From positions 22,593,879 through 22,657,878 of the forward strand of contig OW203722.1 in NCBI GenBank assembly GCA_934045075.1: a DNA stretch of 64,000 nt. Direction: 5' to 3'. The position numbers were made by a program, and so were the translations under genes. This DNA comes from Yponomeuta sedellus. Lineage: Eukaryota; Arthropoda; Insecta; Lepidoptera; Yponomeutidae. How positions within the stretch are numbered: position 1 is the stretch's first letter; every line of letters begins with the position of its first letter. The notes beneath the pieces were generated by a model, which was not told where the DNA came from, searched no databases, and saw nothing but the letters and a program-made list of their open reading frames with translations. Below are positions 1 to 11,649 of this stretch, piece by piece.

Positions 1-152
1 ATACTCGACTTCTTGGATAAACTGGAATTTTAATGTCCGTGCGTCAAGAGTGCAGAAAAAAGAAGTGATTGATTGAGTAAAGAAAAGAACGAATGAATAC
101 AATAAAAAATAATGAGATATTTACAAACATAGTTGCCACTACTTCTTCTTCT

Positions 153-322
153 TCAGGCTATACTAGTCCACTGCTGGACATAGCCCTCTCCTAATGAGTG
201 CCATAGCGCCCTGTCTTCAGTTTGCCGCATCCAGCATCTGCCGGCAGTTGTTCGCAAATCGTCATCCCACCTGGTCGGAGGGCGTCCTCCACTACGTTTG
301 CCGAGTTGTGGTCTCCACTCAA
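153..322 (-). pseudogene. RTE-type LINE ORF2, C-terminal end
   Basis: On the minus strand an open frame reads GRPPTRWDDDL ... LGEGYVQQWTSIA and stops at 153-155, followed by a GAA trinucleotide tail. This is the conserved C-terminus of RTE-clade reverse transcriptase proteins. Only about 55 codons remain; the enzyme core is absent. Confidence 0.85.
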
Positions 323-501
323 GACTCAGCGGCTGCCACTACATTGCAAAGAAATAAGCGTACTTAATAAATAAAGTTTGCCATTAACAGGTAGGTAATA
401 GAGTGTAAATGTTATTAAATTAGTATTAAGAAGTCTGAAAGAAAGCATTTCCCAAGGCCCTGTTACTGAATATGGTTTATCTTACTACAAGTATTATACT
501 C

Positions 502-845
502 AATGCGCTTGTGGCCTAGCTGAACCGAGTGATTGGAATCAATCACTTAATTTAAGCAAAAACAGGCGTGGTTAGGTGCAGGATTGGTGAACGTCCCGTG
601 ACTACCGATAGTGGCATTTTTTCCGCACGTGTCCATGCTTCGCAAGGCATATTCAGCGTTGGTGCCGGCTGTCATGTAATGGCAGTCATTAAGCCATATC
701 AGAGGCCATATGGGCGGCTTGATAACTTCTGACAGTAAGGCTCGCCACTGTCTCACAATCGTGGTGGTGGAGTATGGCCTAAACTTTCTGCGAAATAAGA
801 AGAGACCCGTGCCCCATGAGTGGGGACATACAAGGGTTGATATCG
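502..845 (+). mobile_element. 5S-derived SINE, near full length
   Basis: Starts GCGCTTGTGGCC and ends GGGTTGATATCG. The 9-bp duplication ATTATACTC lies at 493-501 and 846-854. The 5S-like head is diverged (TTTAAGCAAAAACAGGCG) and about 35 bp are missing near 769. An old copy. Confidence 0.85.
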
Positions 846-1500
846 ATTATACTCTAGTTTATTTAAAAAAAAAACTTTACGTAAAAATCGGCCACTGCAC
901 AATATTATCGCTTGAGAAGAGAGAACATATTTCTTCGCAACTAAGTCCCGAGAACAATTTTGTTGTATGACTTTGTTGTTTCTTTTGCCGCCGGTTCCGG
1001 AAGTTAAGACTTTGATCGTTTTGGTTTACTTGGCTTTTTCTTGTGATGCGTTTTGTGACTGTAGGTTAAATAAAACTAAGTGACACTGTTTTCCTTTAGA
1101 AAAGTTCTTGTCAACATTGGTTAGCAGGAAAACGCGCCCTTTTTTTAATCGAGTTTACTATGAATATTATATAGCGGCTTCAGAAATAAAGTTAAATGAT
1201 TGTACGTTTCAAATAGTAAAAACTCAGTAAAATTAAAAAAAACAGGTAATATCATACAATTGTTGGGGTGCCTTGTAAGAAAGACAGCCAATTACTGCAA
1301 ATCATGTCTATTACGAGCCTTTACGGTTCATGTTACGAATGAATAGAAAATATATGTGGTAGTAACTTAAGAAGGGCTTGTTTGATTGAACTGAACTGTT
1401 CGATTTTTGTAGCTAGTTCCTTTCGTCCCCCTACTAAAGTCAACGCCTCAAAGCGGTTTTAAGACCTTTTATCAGTTACTTTTTTATTTTTAAATAATGT
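846..1500. other. No recognisable feature
   Basis: AT-rich unique-looking sequence with short frames only. Confidence 0.5.
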
Positions 1501-1610
1501 ATATTTACACATACATACATAAATCCCGCCTGTATCCCGGAGGGGTAGCCAGGGTTTGCCAGACTCCTGGATCCATCTTTTTTTATGTTCCTCAAAACTT
1601 CTTTGTTCTT

Positions 1611-2215
1611 TAAAGCTTGTTCTTTCAATTTTGCCCAGTAAACTCGCAAATAATACACAAAATTTCATCGAAGGCCTTTTAAACATGATTTCCCCGTGAC
1701 AAGTAAGGAACACTCATTCAAAAGGTTCAGTTCCTAAAAGTTTTTTTGCTTTTTTAAGCTTCAATTTTGCCCAGTAAACTCGCAAATAATACACGAAATT
1801 CCATCGAAGGCCTTTAAAAACGAGAGTTTCCTTACTTGTCACTTGAAAAGCACGTGGCAAGTAAGAAACACTAATTCAATAGGCTCCATCGCACGATCTA
1901 GCTTGTTCTTTTAAGATCCTAAAATTCTTTTTGTTCTTTCAAGCTGCAATTTTGCACAGCAAACTCACAAATAATACTCGAAATTCCATCGAAGGCCTTT
2001 TAAAAACGAGAGTTTCCTTACCTGTCACTTGGGAAGCAGGTGACAAGTAAGGAACATTCCTTCAATAGGCTACATCGCATGATTTAGCTTGTTCTTTTAA
2101 GATCCTAAAAGTCTTTTTGTTCTTTCAAGCTGCAATTTTGCTCAGTGAACTCGCAAATAATACACGAAATTCCATCGAAGGCCTTTTAAACATGAGTGTT
2201 TCCTTAGTTGTCACG
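1611..2215. repeat. Tandem repeat, ~186-bp period, about 3.5 units
   Basis: CAATTTTGCCCAGTAAACTC-type starts recur at about 1627, 1762, 1948 and 2133; the first unit is short by ~50 bp. Each longer unit contains a dyad, for example CTTACCTGTCACTTGGGAAG followed by CAGGTGACAAGTAAGG. No transposon feature seen. Confidence 0.85.
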
Positions 2216-3480
2216 TGCTTCCCTTAGCCCGCAGGGAGGACGTCCCGAAATTCGTCCAGGGAGCATGGGAGTGTCATTTCATTTGCCCGTTTTCAGTTTC
2301 CCGAAAGCATTTTAAAATAAAAAGAGGAATATTTCGTTCTGAAAGAGCAATGTCTCTCGAATATTTTATAGTGCTTTTGCGTCTTAGTTCCAAATGTACA
2401 GGGTGTATTTGAAATAGTTAGATTGATAGCCACTGTTCTGTTTGTTTTGATAATAATAATAATATTTTCGATTTAAAACAAGTTTAACATTATTGGTAAT
2501 GGGTTTTAATAAAAATGAGTTTTAATTTGTTTTCAATATGGAATGAGTTGTTATGAACCGATGTGTATTTTTAATATTCAATGAAATTTAATGATTTGAT
2601 TGTTTATCTGAATTATTTGATTAATTTGGCAATGTTTAATTGTTTATGTTGATGTCGATTTTCTTCTTTTTTTGGTGCTATTTTTACTGTATTAGGTGGA
2701 ACACCCATAAGGGCGGAGTCTGTAATGAAATAAATAAATTAATAAGAATAATAAAACAAGCGGCGTATTTCAACGTGGTATACGAATCATTATTAATAAC
2801 GAATTCGTAATCTGATCGTATGGTCATAATTATCATGTTATTTGTGATCGTAGTAATTGGCAGTCTTCCTCTGGAATACAAGCGTAAGCGTATGTTTATT
2901 ATGTTATGTTTATACGAATTATTGTGGCATTGAAAACTATTTCCTAATAAATTTAGTATTTAAGAGTTTACCAGAATTATTCTTTTACCCAGAATCGGGC
3001 TATCATAAATTGTTTTGTCTTATATTACCTTTAAGACAAGTGTCTCGTTGTCAACATTGTTAATATGCAATAAATAATCCGATAATGGTAAACAATTTAA
3101 ATAATTAGTGATTTTGCTTGTGTCCTGTGATATCACGAACAAAACATTTTATTTTCATCACATTGTTCTAATATTTTTTTTTACTCTCACCATGTTCTAA
3201 TTCATAGTCAGAATTTCCCCATAAAATTTTGCTAACAAATTCTGTGTCATCCTGTAGTGTTAAATCTCATTGTAGTTTCTGTAGAGATATTACATATAAT
3301 CAGAGTTAAGACAAAATCGCGACTGCCTTTTAGGTTGACATTTTAGTAAGAGTTCTCCATATATTTATAAAAATACTTTATATATTTAACTAACATTTAA
3401 CTGAAGACGAGCACAGCTTACCCTAAGCTAGCCTAAGCTATAGAATCTTATTTTTTTTTTTTAAGAACCTGACACACTAT
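2216..3480. other. No recognisable feature
   Basis: AT-rich; short frames without family resemblance. ATA/AAT runs near 2450 and 2740. Confidence 0.5.
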
Positions 3481-3500
3481 TTTTTATGTAGCCTATACAT

Positions 3501-3580
3501 GCGGCAAGCTGAAGACAGGGCGCTATGGCGCTCATTAGGGGAGGGCTATGTTCAGCAGTGGACAAGTATAGCCTGACGAC
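3501..3580 (+). pseudogene. RTE-type LINE ORF2, extreme C-terminus
   Basis: Frame reads RQAEDRALWRSLGEGYVQQWTSIA then stop at 3574-3576 and a GACGAC tail. The same family as 153-322, more truncated. Confidence 0.75.
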
Positions 3581-3713
3581 TATAGAACCCGCTGGAGGGC
3601 ACAGGCCTTCTGTCAGAAAGAGATAAAGAGAGTATGGGATTACTTACCACCCGCGACCACCGCGGATTTGATTGGAGGCTCTAAATATTATTAAGAAATG
3701 TGTTCACAAAGAA

Positions 3714-3800
3714 GAAAGCCGAAGATCGGGATTAGAGGCGTGTCTTGGGAGAGGCCTGTGTTCAGCAGTGGACTGCCATCGGCTGATTATGATGATGACG
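3714..3800 (+). pseudogene. Second RTE-type LINE 3' end
   Basis: LGEACVQQWTAIG, stop, then a GATGAT tail. An in-frame TAG lies upstream (KKAEDRD-stop). It differs from the GEGYVQQWT family in both residues and tail. Confidence 0.6.
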
Positions 3801-3850
3801 ATGTTTCTACAAAATCAAAGCTGCTAAGAACGAAGTGCAAAGTAATATTG

Positions 3851-3995
3851 AAACTGTTTTAATACGGATTTCACTCGTTTATTATATTTTTACAATTTTC
3901 CGACGTTTCGGCACTTTTACAGGTACCGTGGTCTTGGAGACGTCGGAAAATTGTAAAAATATAATAAACGAGTGATATCCGTACTAAAACAGTTT
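3851..3995. repeat. Inverted repeat, ~57-bp arms
   Basis: ATTATATTTTTACAATTTTC (left, 3881-3900) pairs with the right arm 3939-3995 around a loop containing GTTTCGGCACTTTTACAGG. Resembles the fold of the dispersed sequence CCGACGTTTCGGCA also seen at 38851. Confidence 0.8.
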
Positions 3996-4096
3996 TAATT
4001 ATGTCTAGTACTCGTGTTAACCTTAGAAAATACAATATTGTATCATCTTTAAGGAATTTAATGAATTATTACTTATAACTAATAGTACATACTTAC

Positions 4097-4262
4097 ATAA
4101 CCTCACGCCTGTATCCCAGAGGGGTAGGCAGAGACCAGGGACTGCCACTTGCCACGATCCTGACAGATCACCTTCGCTTCATCAACGTTCATAAGTCGTT
4201 GCATGCACGCACGCCGGTTTCGGGTACTTTTTATGTTTCCCTTTGCTAATACATCCCCTGTC
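4097..4262 (-). mobile_element. LINE family F 3' end (left hairpin arm)
   Basis: Minus strand codes LMNVDEAKVICQDRGKW ... YPSGIQA with stop at 4103-4105. This looks like a LINE protein terminus, followed by an ATGTA-rich tail. It lies in the left arm of the giant hairpin. Confidence 0.6.
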
Positions 4263-4354
4263 TGGGTATATAGTAATAGTTTTTAACTAATAGTTTTTTT
4301 TGTTAAATAAATTTGGAGACTCTGTACTTTTATAAACAATAAATGAGGATTATA

Positions 4355-4700
4355 TTAGTTTTTAATGCACTAACCCGTGCTAAGGACAACTTTAAAAAAC
4401 CTATTTAGAGGCTAAACATTCCACCCATGCCGGGATTTGAACCCGCGACCTCTGGCTATCCGTGCCAGCTCTCTTTCCAACTGATCTAATGGGCGACTCA
4501 CCGGCATCAGTGAAATTTCGAACCTCTTTACAATATTCTCTGTATTACGTACTCCGGCATGGGTGGAATTTTTAGCCTCTAAATAGGTTTTTTAAAGTTA
4601 AAAACCTATTTAAAGGCTAAAACTAAAACACTAACCCGTGCTAAGGACAAAGTTTAAAGTTGTCCTTAGCACGGGTTAGTGCATTAAAAAATAATATAAT
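4355..4700. mobile_element. tRNA-derived family A, four alternating fragments
   Basis: A minus-strand tRNA-like unit (GGGATTTGAACCCGCGACC, box B) is followed by plus, minus and plus pieces of its 3' part (near 4555, 4610, 4655). They form the tip of the giant hairpin. Confidence 0.7.
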
Positions 4701-4789
4701 CCTCATTTATTGTTTATAAAAGTACAAAATCTCCAAATTTATTTAACAAAAAAACTATTAGTTAAAAACTATTACTATATATCCAGATA

Positions 4790-4955
4790 GGGGATGTATT
4801 AGCAAAGGGAAAGATAAAAAGTACCCGGAACCGGCGTGCGTGCATGCAACGACTTATGAACGTTGATGAAGCGAAGGTGATCTGTCATGATCGTGGCAAG
4901 TGGCAGTCCCTGGTCTCTGCCTACCCCTCTGGGATACAGGCGTGAGGTTATGTAT
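4790..4955 (+). mobile_element. LINE family F 3' end (right hairpin arm)
   Basis: Inverted copy of 4097-4262 with a few differences; tail GGTTATGTATGTATGTA. Confidence 0.6.
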
Positions 4956-5060
4956 GTATGTACTATTAGTTATAAGTAATAATTCATTAAGTTCCTTAAA
5001 GATGATACAATATTGTATTTTCTAAGGTTAACACGAGTACTAGACATAATTAAAACTGTT

Positions 5061-5241
5061 CGACTCGGCTGAATCGACAGCAGCCGGCATCAACTGCTTA
5101 ACGTGCCTTGCGATGCACAGAACCGCTATGAAAAATGCCAATAGCGTTAGTCATAGACGGTCAGCCATACATGAACTGAACGCGCCCTATGTTGCTTAAC
5201 CTTCGTAATCGTTTAAGTTCACTCAGGCAGGCAGGACTACA
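5061..5241 (-). mobile_element. 5S-derived SINE, type 2, 3'-truncated
   Basis: Minus-strand head (near 5240) reads through TTAAGCAACATAGGGCGCG, closer to real 5S rRNA than type 1. The body stops at 5061, exactly where the giant hairpin ends. Confidence 0.75.
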
Positions 5242-5254
5242 ATCGATTTAGATA

Positions 5255-5340
5255 GATAAGATAATATGAGATAAGATAAGATAAAGTTTATTCGTCCAAA
5301 GCACAAGTATAAATTACTTACATTGTATGCTACATTGATA
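5255..5340 (-). mobile_element. LINE 3' end with ATCTT-type tail
   Basis: GATAAGATAAGATAAAG followed by TTTATTCGTCC reads on the minus strand as AATAAA plus a TTATC repeat tail, typical of non-LTR 3' ends. No coding part is left. Confidence 0.45.
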
Positions 5341-5698
5341 TATTCATACGTGAAGTAATAGTTGCTTAGTATTCATAGTAGGCTACAAACCTGTGTTAGG
5401 AAATACCAGCTCCTTCTTTTAACAGTATTTTAAAAATATATGTAGGTAGGTGGTCGCACTTACAAACGATAAACTTGAGGCAATCTTGACTTGAATAAAT
5501 AATAATACTATTAATGTTATTTTGGCTACACAATTTATGACAGTGCTTTGAACAGAGTGCCAGTTCCTTGTTTGTATTGGCAGCCTCGAAAAGGAAGATA
5601 GCCGAATTGGTTGCCAAGCTCCGATAGGAGACGGTACAATGACATACATAATGAAATAATGAATCTTATCTCAAGCATAAACAGGCCATTTGTTCACG

Positions 5699-5762
5699 TG
5701 ATAAGTCGTTCACAAATATACTCTTTAGTATACTCTTTAGTATATTTGTGAACGACTTATCA
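5699..5762. repeat. Perfect hairpin, 24-bp arms
   Basis: TGATAAGTCGTTCACAAATA and its complement enclose a 16-base loop containing CTTTAGTATACTCTTT. Confidence 0.85.
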
Positions 5763-6358
5763 TTTGGATTAAATCTGTAAACCTACCTAGTTCTTCTTGA
5801 CATATCGATTGTAAAACAATTTTCATCTAAGTCTACTAAGCAGTTGTGGCCTAGAGCGTTGAGACGTTGACTGCGTTGTCTTCTTGAGTGCAGGACCTCA
5901 ATAGATTCTGTTAATGCATGTGGCGAGCACATGTCAACTCTGCGCGCGCACTACAAACTCCAACATTCCTGCATCGCGCAATCAAAGTGTTTCAATTACA
6001 TATCATAAATATAACGTCCGACTAACAATAGACCGGCTGTCCCCAAGCATACGATCTGCCTGGCGGAAAATTTCCCTTTAAAGTGGAAGAGCTTGATCAC
6101 CCGCTCTTCCCTATATGCGTAATGATACAATGACAATTGCATGAACATGGCGATTTAATTTCGTTGCTGCTTAAAGTCTATACTCAAGTATATGGTATGA
6201 AAAAACACCCCACGTGACCTGACCATTCTGTCATGGTACTATAATGCACTAATAGAATCGAGGCCCAGATGCAGGACACAATAAAAGATGGTCAATCGTC
6301 TAGAAAGTACCAGAAAAATAGTTCAAATTATCGCCAATATCAAACAATCGTTATTTGA

Positions 6359-6712
6359 AGCGCTCGAAGCCTAGTCGCACCGTGTGATTGAAATCAATCA
6401 CTTGAGTTAAGCAACAACAGGCGCTGTCAAGTGCAGGAAGGTTGACCGTTCCGTGGCTAGGCATTTTTCCGAGCGCTTCCGCGCTTCTTAAGGCACGTTA
6501 AACCGTTGGTGCCGGCTGAAATATAATGCCATGTCAGAGGCCTTATGGCCTTGTTGCGGCTTGATAACTTCTGACGGTAAAGCCCGCTACTGTCATACAA
6601 TCCTCCACCAAAGCGGACTTGGACCCCGTGGTGGAGTATGGCCTAACCTTACTGCGATGCAGTAAGAGAGCCGTGCCCCAGCATTGGGGACATACAATGG
6701 TTGCTATCGACT
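6359..6712 (+). mobile_element. 5S-derived SINE, full length, diverged
   Basis: AGCGCTCG at the start, TTAAGCAACAACAGGCG in the head, and the CCCCAGCATTGGGG hairpin near the end. No clear target duplication. Confidence 0.85.
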
Positions 6713-7171
6713 ATATCGTGTTAAAGGCAATTGTAAAAAATATATATAGATGAAAACTATTTGGAGTATACTATTTAGTGTTTAGCTCATTGAGCTATAG
6801 TTTGATTCGGTTGATTTTTCCACTTGAAAACATAGAAGGCAAATCTAATAACACAATTTAAAGAATCCTTGCCAGCGTATCTCTAAAAAGAAGCACCGAA
6901 GAAGTGTGACGGGGAACAGTGAAATTCTCATTAAAATTCCATTACAATGTCGCCCCAATATGGCGTTCGGTAATATCAACCTGTTTTATACAATCTATTT
7001 ATAGATTTGTTTCGGGCAGGGCTCCGGGTAAATTAATACTTACGAAAACAATTTCGGCCCGCAAATATTCTTTGATATTGCCTGGAAAAACATTTGAAGG
7101 CTGTTTCAGAAATAAAGTAACACTTTTGAGCAAAGTGCATAGTCTCTGTTCTCTTTAAAAGAAAGCCCGGC

Positions 7172-7206
7172 AACTCTCTCTACTCTCTCGGAGAGTAGAG
7201 AGAGTT
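7172..7206. repeat. Perfect hairpin, 16-bp arms, 3-base loop
   Basis: AACTCTCTCTACTCTC, TCG, then the exact complement. Confidence 0.85.
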
Positions 7207-7569
7207 TAATTACTACCCGTGGACGCCGCTGATGGGTAATTTCAAGCGAAGTATTTGAATAATGAAATGTAAAGGTTTTATTCAAAGTAGCGCAGATACT
7301 GCGGCTTAATGAACGTTACAATTCAAACTAGGTGTCCATTTCAAAATCTAGATCAGTTTGGAGAAAAAATAACTCAAAATTTTGTCTTTTCAAAGTCCTT
7401 AATTAACATAGTTTACATAATTATTAAAAAACATAGAACATTGTACTGGCTTTAATTCCAGTCCTCATTGTCATCTAAATCATCTTTTTTGTTTATAGTA
7501 GCCCTTTTGGCACAAAGTGAACTTAAATTATTTTTTGAACCGCGATTTAGGCAAGCTTAATATATCTCT

Positions 7570-7738
7570 CAGACACCCACGTGTCCTAACAATGTTTTCC
7601 TTCACAGTTAGCGAGTGGCATAGCTACTACAACTTCACAAATGCACATAATTTAAAAAACAAAGTCCGGTGCCTACACTGGGAATCGAATCTGGGTCTCT
7701 CGCTTCCGAATCCATTGTTCTACTCACTGGGCTACAAA
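7570..7738 (-). mobile_element. tRNA-derived SINE D, 5' half
   Basis: Right end holds a degenerate minus-strand box B (GGGAATCGAATCTGGG). ATGTTTTCCTTCACAGTTAG matches the other D copies on the minus strand. Confidence 0.6.
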
Positions 7739-8157
7739 TGGGCTAAAGCTCAACGCAGTTGTGGATGGTATTGTAACCGTCAGTTGGTTACGTATACATT
7801 AGAATATAAATATTAGAATGCATGAATATTTACGCAGCTAACACTTTTCAGTTTATTAAAAGCCCACAAAGCTTTATGGTGTGCTGATTATCATAATAGT
7901 AGCGCGCAATTTATAACATATTAAAATGGTGTTAAAAAAGGTTTCAGTGTTTTTTTTTATGAAACGTGATTAATTTATTTCAATCTTTAACTTTGAAAGG
8001 TAGTAATTTAGTTGAAAAAATATCACTAAAATGATTTACCAGAATAATATATTACTTTTAATAAAATTAGAAGTATCTGCTGCGTAGACATCACCTTCTG
8101 CCTCTCCAAAGGCGTCGAGAAATAGTATATTTAATCTTACATAAAGATAAACATAAC

Positions 8158-8315
8158 ATAACCTCACGCCTGTATCCCAGAGGGGTAGGCAGAGACCAGG
8201 GACTGCCCCTTGCTACGATTCTCACAGATCATCTTCGCTTAATCACCGTTCATAAGTCGTTGCATGCACGCACGCCGGTTTCGAGTACTTTTTATCTTCC
8301 CCTTTGCTAATCCCG
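8158..8315 (-). mobile_element. LINE family F 3' end
   Basis: CCTCACGCCTGTATCCCAG and GTTCATAAGTCGTTGCATGC match 4097-4262. Tail (left side) CATAACATAACC. Confidence 0.6.
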
Positions 8316-8885
8316 TATTTGGCCGATGTTATCTTTTGATTTAATCTCGTTGCTTCGTATTGCGTCTAATCATATCGACTGTCCTTAGTCAACTGAATGT
8401 CCCAAACAGATCAAGGCGAGCAAATCCAGTTTTTCATCTCGAAAAAGTGTCAACTAGACGTAGGTAAAACTCATATCGATGAAGGGCTTGCAATCAATTT
8501 AATAAACTGGCGAAAATAGGCGATCAGGATCTTTTTAATTCTTCAGTCCAATACTTGAGGGATAAACTTAGTGAAGATTTCTTTGTTGATTAAAATAATT
8601 TACAGTCTGGATTTTTTTTTAGTATAAATTAGTGTTTTAAACTGAGCTTAATTAAGTGCTTAATTATTTTTTCTATTCGTGCAGACTCATAATTGGCCTT
8701 ATACACGTTTACCGATTTGTTAGTCTTTTTTATGTGCTATGGTTCCCTATATTGAATAAATAAATAAAATAAATAAATTTTCCCTTACACTTTTACTAAG
8801 AAATATTTGCTTTTCGCTCAGACAATATTATCATGCACATTGTGAAAATGAGAGACATATAGTCGCTTACTTACAAAAATGAAAA

Positions 8886-8938
8886 TGGAAGAGACCTGTG
8901 CCCCAGCAGCGGGGACATACAAGAGTTGATATCGATCG
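8886..8938 (+). mobile_element. 5S-derived SINE, 3' end only
   Basis: Only the last ~50 bp, with CCCCAGCAGCGGGG and a tail GTTGATATCGATCGAT. Strongly 5'-truncated. Confidence 0.7.
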
Positions 8939-9104
8939 ATTTAAATGGTTACTTGTACTATTGTATTACACTTCAGATGATTATAGAAAGGATACTCGTA
9001 GTTGTGAGTGTAGAGAAGAGTGTTTTTTTGTTTTTTTGCCACTACTACTACACAAGAAGTAAGCGAAAAACATTGAACATTCAATAAACAATTTGTTAGT
9101 AAAA

Positions 9105-9206
9105 AAAAATTCCACCCATGCTGGGATTTGAACCCGCGACCTCTGGCTATCCGTGCCAGGTCTTTAAAATTGTCCTTAGCACGGGTTAGTGAATTAAAAA
9201 TAAAAA
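9105..9206. mobile_element. Family A, inverted junction
   Basis: Minus-strand tRNA-like part up to CCGTGCCAGG (about 9160) joins directly to the plus-strand 3' part (TTGTCCTTAGCACGGG). The A-rich end runs into an AAAC array. Confidence 0.65.
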
Positions 9207-9207
9207 T

Positions 9208-9345
9208 AACAAACAAACAAACAAACAAACAAACAAACAAACAAACAAACAAACAAACAAACAAACAAACAAACAAACAAACAAACAAACAACGAACGAA
9301 CGACCGACCGACCGACCGACCGAACAAACAAACAAACACACACAT
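9208..9345. repeat. AAAC microsatellite with GACC patch
   Basis: About 22 AAAC units, a CGAC/GACC patch (9297-9325), then AAAC again. It starts at the A-rich tail of family A. Confidence 0.95.
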
Positions 9346-9743
9346 ATTTCATCCTCGCACTCGGTTAGAAACACAAACGCCCCAAATTGAGCGGCGAAAT
9401 CATTGCCCTTAGTGGGAAAGCCAGGAATACGCCGGCAAAGTTATTGTGCCAAAGAGATTTCATAATAAATAATTTCAGAATGGCAACGTAGATTTATGCC
9501 CGGTCATAAACACAACGCCCGCTGCGCCCCGGACCGCGGTAACTCGCTGTTTATATTAATTATGCCATTAGTCGGTCACTGTTGCTTTTCTATTCGCGCT
9601 GGAAGGCCAATTTTTGGCTCCTCTCCAAAGGTGGTGTATTGGGGTTTCATTTTCAACATATGTTCTTTATTGTTAACAGCAGTTTAATGGGCTTCAGACC
9701 GCTGAAGTAAAAAAGAAATAATGGAGCCTATATACGTCCCATA

Positions 9744-10150
9744 AACTGAGAATCTTAGGTGTTCAAATACCTCAGCGCTTGAAATTGCCAATCCGCGATA
9801 AGCGCACGTGGTATTAAGCCCATACATTCTCTTTAAGTCCCGTGACTACCGCTAGCGGCATGTTTCCGAGCGTTTCCGTGCTTCGCAAGGCACGTTAGGC
9901 CGTTGGTGCCGGCTGTCATATAATGGCAGTCGTTAAGCCATGTCAGAGGACTTATAGGTGGCTTGATAACTTCCGATAGTAAGGCCCGCCACTGTCTTAC
10001 AATCCTCCACCAACCCGGACTTGGCCCCCGTGGTGGAGTATGACCTAACCTTCCTGCGATGCAAGAAGAGATCCGTCCCCCAGCCGTGGGGACATACAAG
10101 GGTTCTCTAAGAGAAGGCCTCTGCCCTACAGTGGAACTGAAGTAAAGGAA
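9744..10150 (+). mobile_element. SINE D, split by a 5S-SINE
   Basis: GCGCTTGAAATTGCCAATCC before and CTCTAAGAGAAGGCCTCTGC after the insertion at 9837-10103 belong to one copy. Confidence 0.7.
9837..10103 (+). mobile_element. 5S-derived SINE, 5'-truncated, inside SINE D
   Basis: Begins at GTCCCGTGACTACCG, after the 5S-like boxes, and ends ACATACAAGGGTT. It interrupts a SINE D copy; TTCTCTTTAAG and TTCTCTAAG at its two sides look like a slightly decayed target duplication. Confidence 0.8.
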
Positions 10151-10455
10151 AACATCATCATCATCACCAGCCCACCTTTGCCCAATGCTGAGTATAGGTA
10201 TTTTAGCACATCCAACGCCATATTTTGCGGTCTCTCGCCATTTGCATCCACGAGCTCCCTGCTTACTTAAGCACATCGTATGATCATGGTGCAGTTTCGG
10301 GTAAGTCGATTGTATTGATAACCGAATCTTGATGCTTAAGAGGTAATGATCGGGACAACTGGCGAGGCGGGAAGATGGTAGGTGGACTAAGCAGTAAAGG
10401 AGTGGTGGCAATCAGTAAGTAGAAAATAAAAAATACATAACATAACGTAATATAA

Positions 10456-10592
10456 GATCATGCCTGTATCCATGAGAGTTACTCAGAGAACAGGGCCTGC
10501 CAGATGTCACAATCCTGACAGATCACCTTCGCTTCATCAACCTTCATAAGTCGTTGCGTGCACGCACACCAGTTCCGGGTACTTTTTGTTCA
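10456..10592 (-). mobile_element. LINE family F 3' end, diverged
   Basis: CACCTTCGCTTCATCAACC and AAGTCGTTGCGTGCACGCAC retained; the terminal codons are mutated. Confidence 0.55.
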
Positions 10593-10738
10593 TGAATATT
10601 ACATTTAAGTATGATTATATAAACCAAGTATATATTTATTAAGTATATTTATATAATACTTTATAAAAATATATACATAAAATAAAAAATATATTACACT
10701 TTTTTATTTTTAATGCACTAACCCGTGCTAAGGAACAA

Positions 10739-11156
10739 ATTTAAAAACCTATTTAGAGGCTAAAAATTTCACCCATGCCGGGATTCGAACCCGCAACCTC
10801 TGGCTATCCGTACCAGCGCTCTACCAATTGAGCCAATGGGCGACTCACGGCATCAGTGAAATTTCGAACCTCTTTACAATATTCTCTGTATTACGTACAG
10901 GCAGCGACATCCGACTTAAGCAAATTGCATTACTTACAGCCCCGACCACCTACTTTGCAGTTAGGTTTTAACATCGGAACGACATCACTGTACCCACATG
11001 ATTACACTTTTTTATTTTTAATGCACTAACCCGTGCTAAGGAACAAATTTAAAAACCTATTTAGAGGCTAAAAATTTCACCCATGCCGGGATTCGAACCC
11101 GCAACCTCTGGCTATCCGTACCAGCGCTCTACCAATTGAGCCAATGGGCGACTCAC
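10739..11156 (-). repeat. Family A inverted repeat, left arm (418 bp)
   Basis: Reads as the exact reverse complement of 11229-11646. It holds one and a half tandem units of period 308 bp, each with a tRNA-like core containing GGTTCGAATCC-type box B and the tail CCTTAGCACGGGTTAGTGC. Confidence 0.9.
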
Positions 11157-11228
11157 GTTAAGTCGGATGTCGCTGCCTGTACGTAATACAGAGAATATTG
11201 TAAAGAGGTTCGAAATTTCACTGATGCC

Positions 11229-11646
11229 GTGAGTCGCCCATTGGCTCAATTGGTAGAGCGCTGGTACGGATAGCCAGAGGTTGCGGGTTCGAATCCCGGC
11301 ATGGGTGAAATTTTTAGCCTCTAAATAGGTTTTTAAATTTGTTCCTTAGCACGGGTTAGTGCATTAAAAATAAAAAAGTGTAATCATGTGGGTACAGTGA
11401 TGTCGTTCCGATGTTAAAACCTAACTGCAAAGTAGGTGGTCGGGGCTGTAAGTAATGCAATTTGCTTAAGTCGGATGTCGCTGCCTGTACGTAATACAGA
11501 GAATATTGTAAAGAGGTTCGAAATTTCACTGATGCCGTGAGTCGCCCATTGGCTCAATTGGTAGAGCGCTGGTACGGATAGCCAGAGGTTGCGGGTTCGA
11601 ATCCCGGCATGGGTGAAATTTTTAGCCTCTAAATAGGTTTTTAAAT
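11229..11646 (+). repeat. Family A inverted repeat, right arm (418 bp)
   Basis: Plus-strand tRNA-like core GGCTCAATTGGTAGAGCGC (box A region) and GGGTTCGAATCCCGGC (box B). The next unit begins 308 bp on. The 72-bp spacer 11157-11228 is itself the 5' part of a unit, so the right side is simply longer. Confidence 0.9.
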
Positions 11647-11649
11647 AAA

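Larger units (their letters stand above)
3988..5061. repeat. Giant hairpin, ~409-bp arms
   Basis: 3988-4396 and 4653-5061 are inverted copies with a few mismatches. Both carry LINE F (4097, 4790) and the family A 3' end. The 256-bp middle is made of further inverted family A pieces. Confidence 0.9.
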
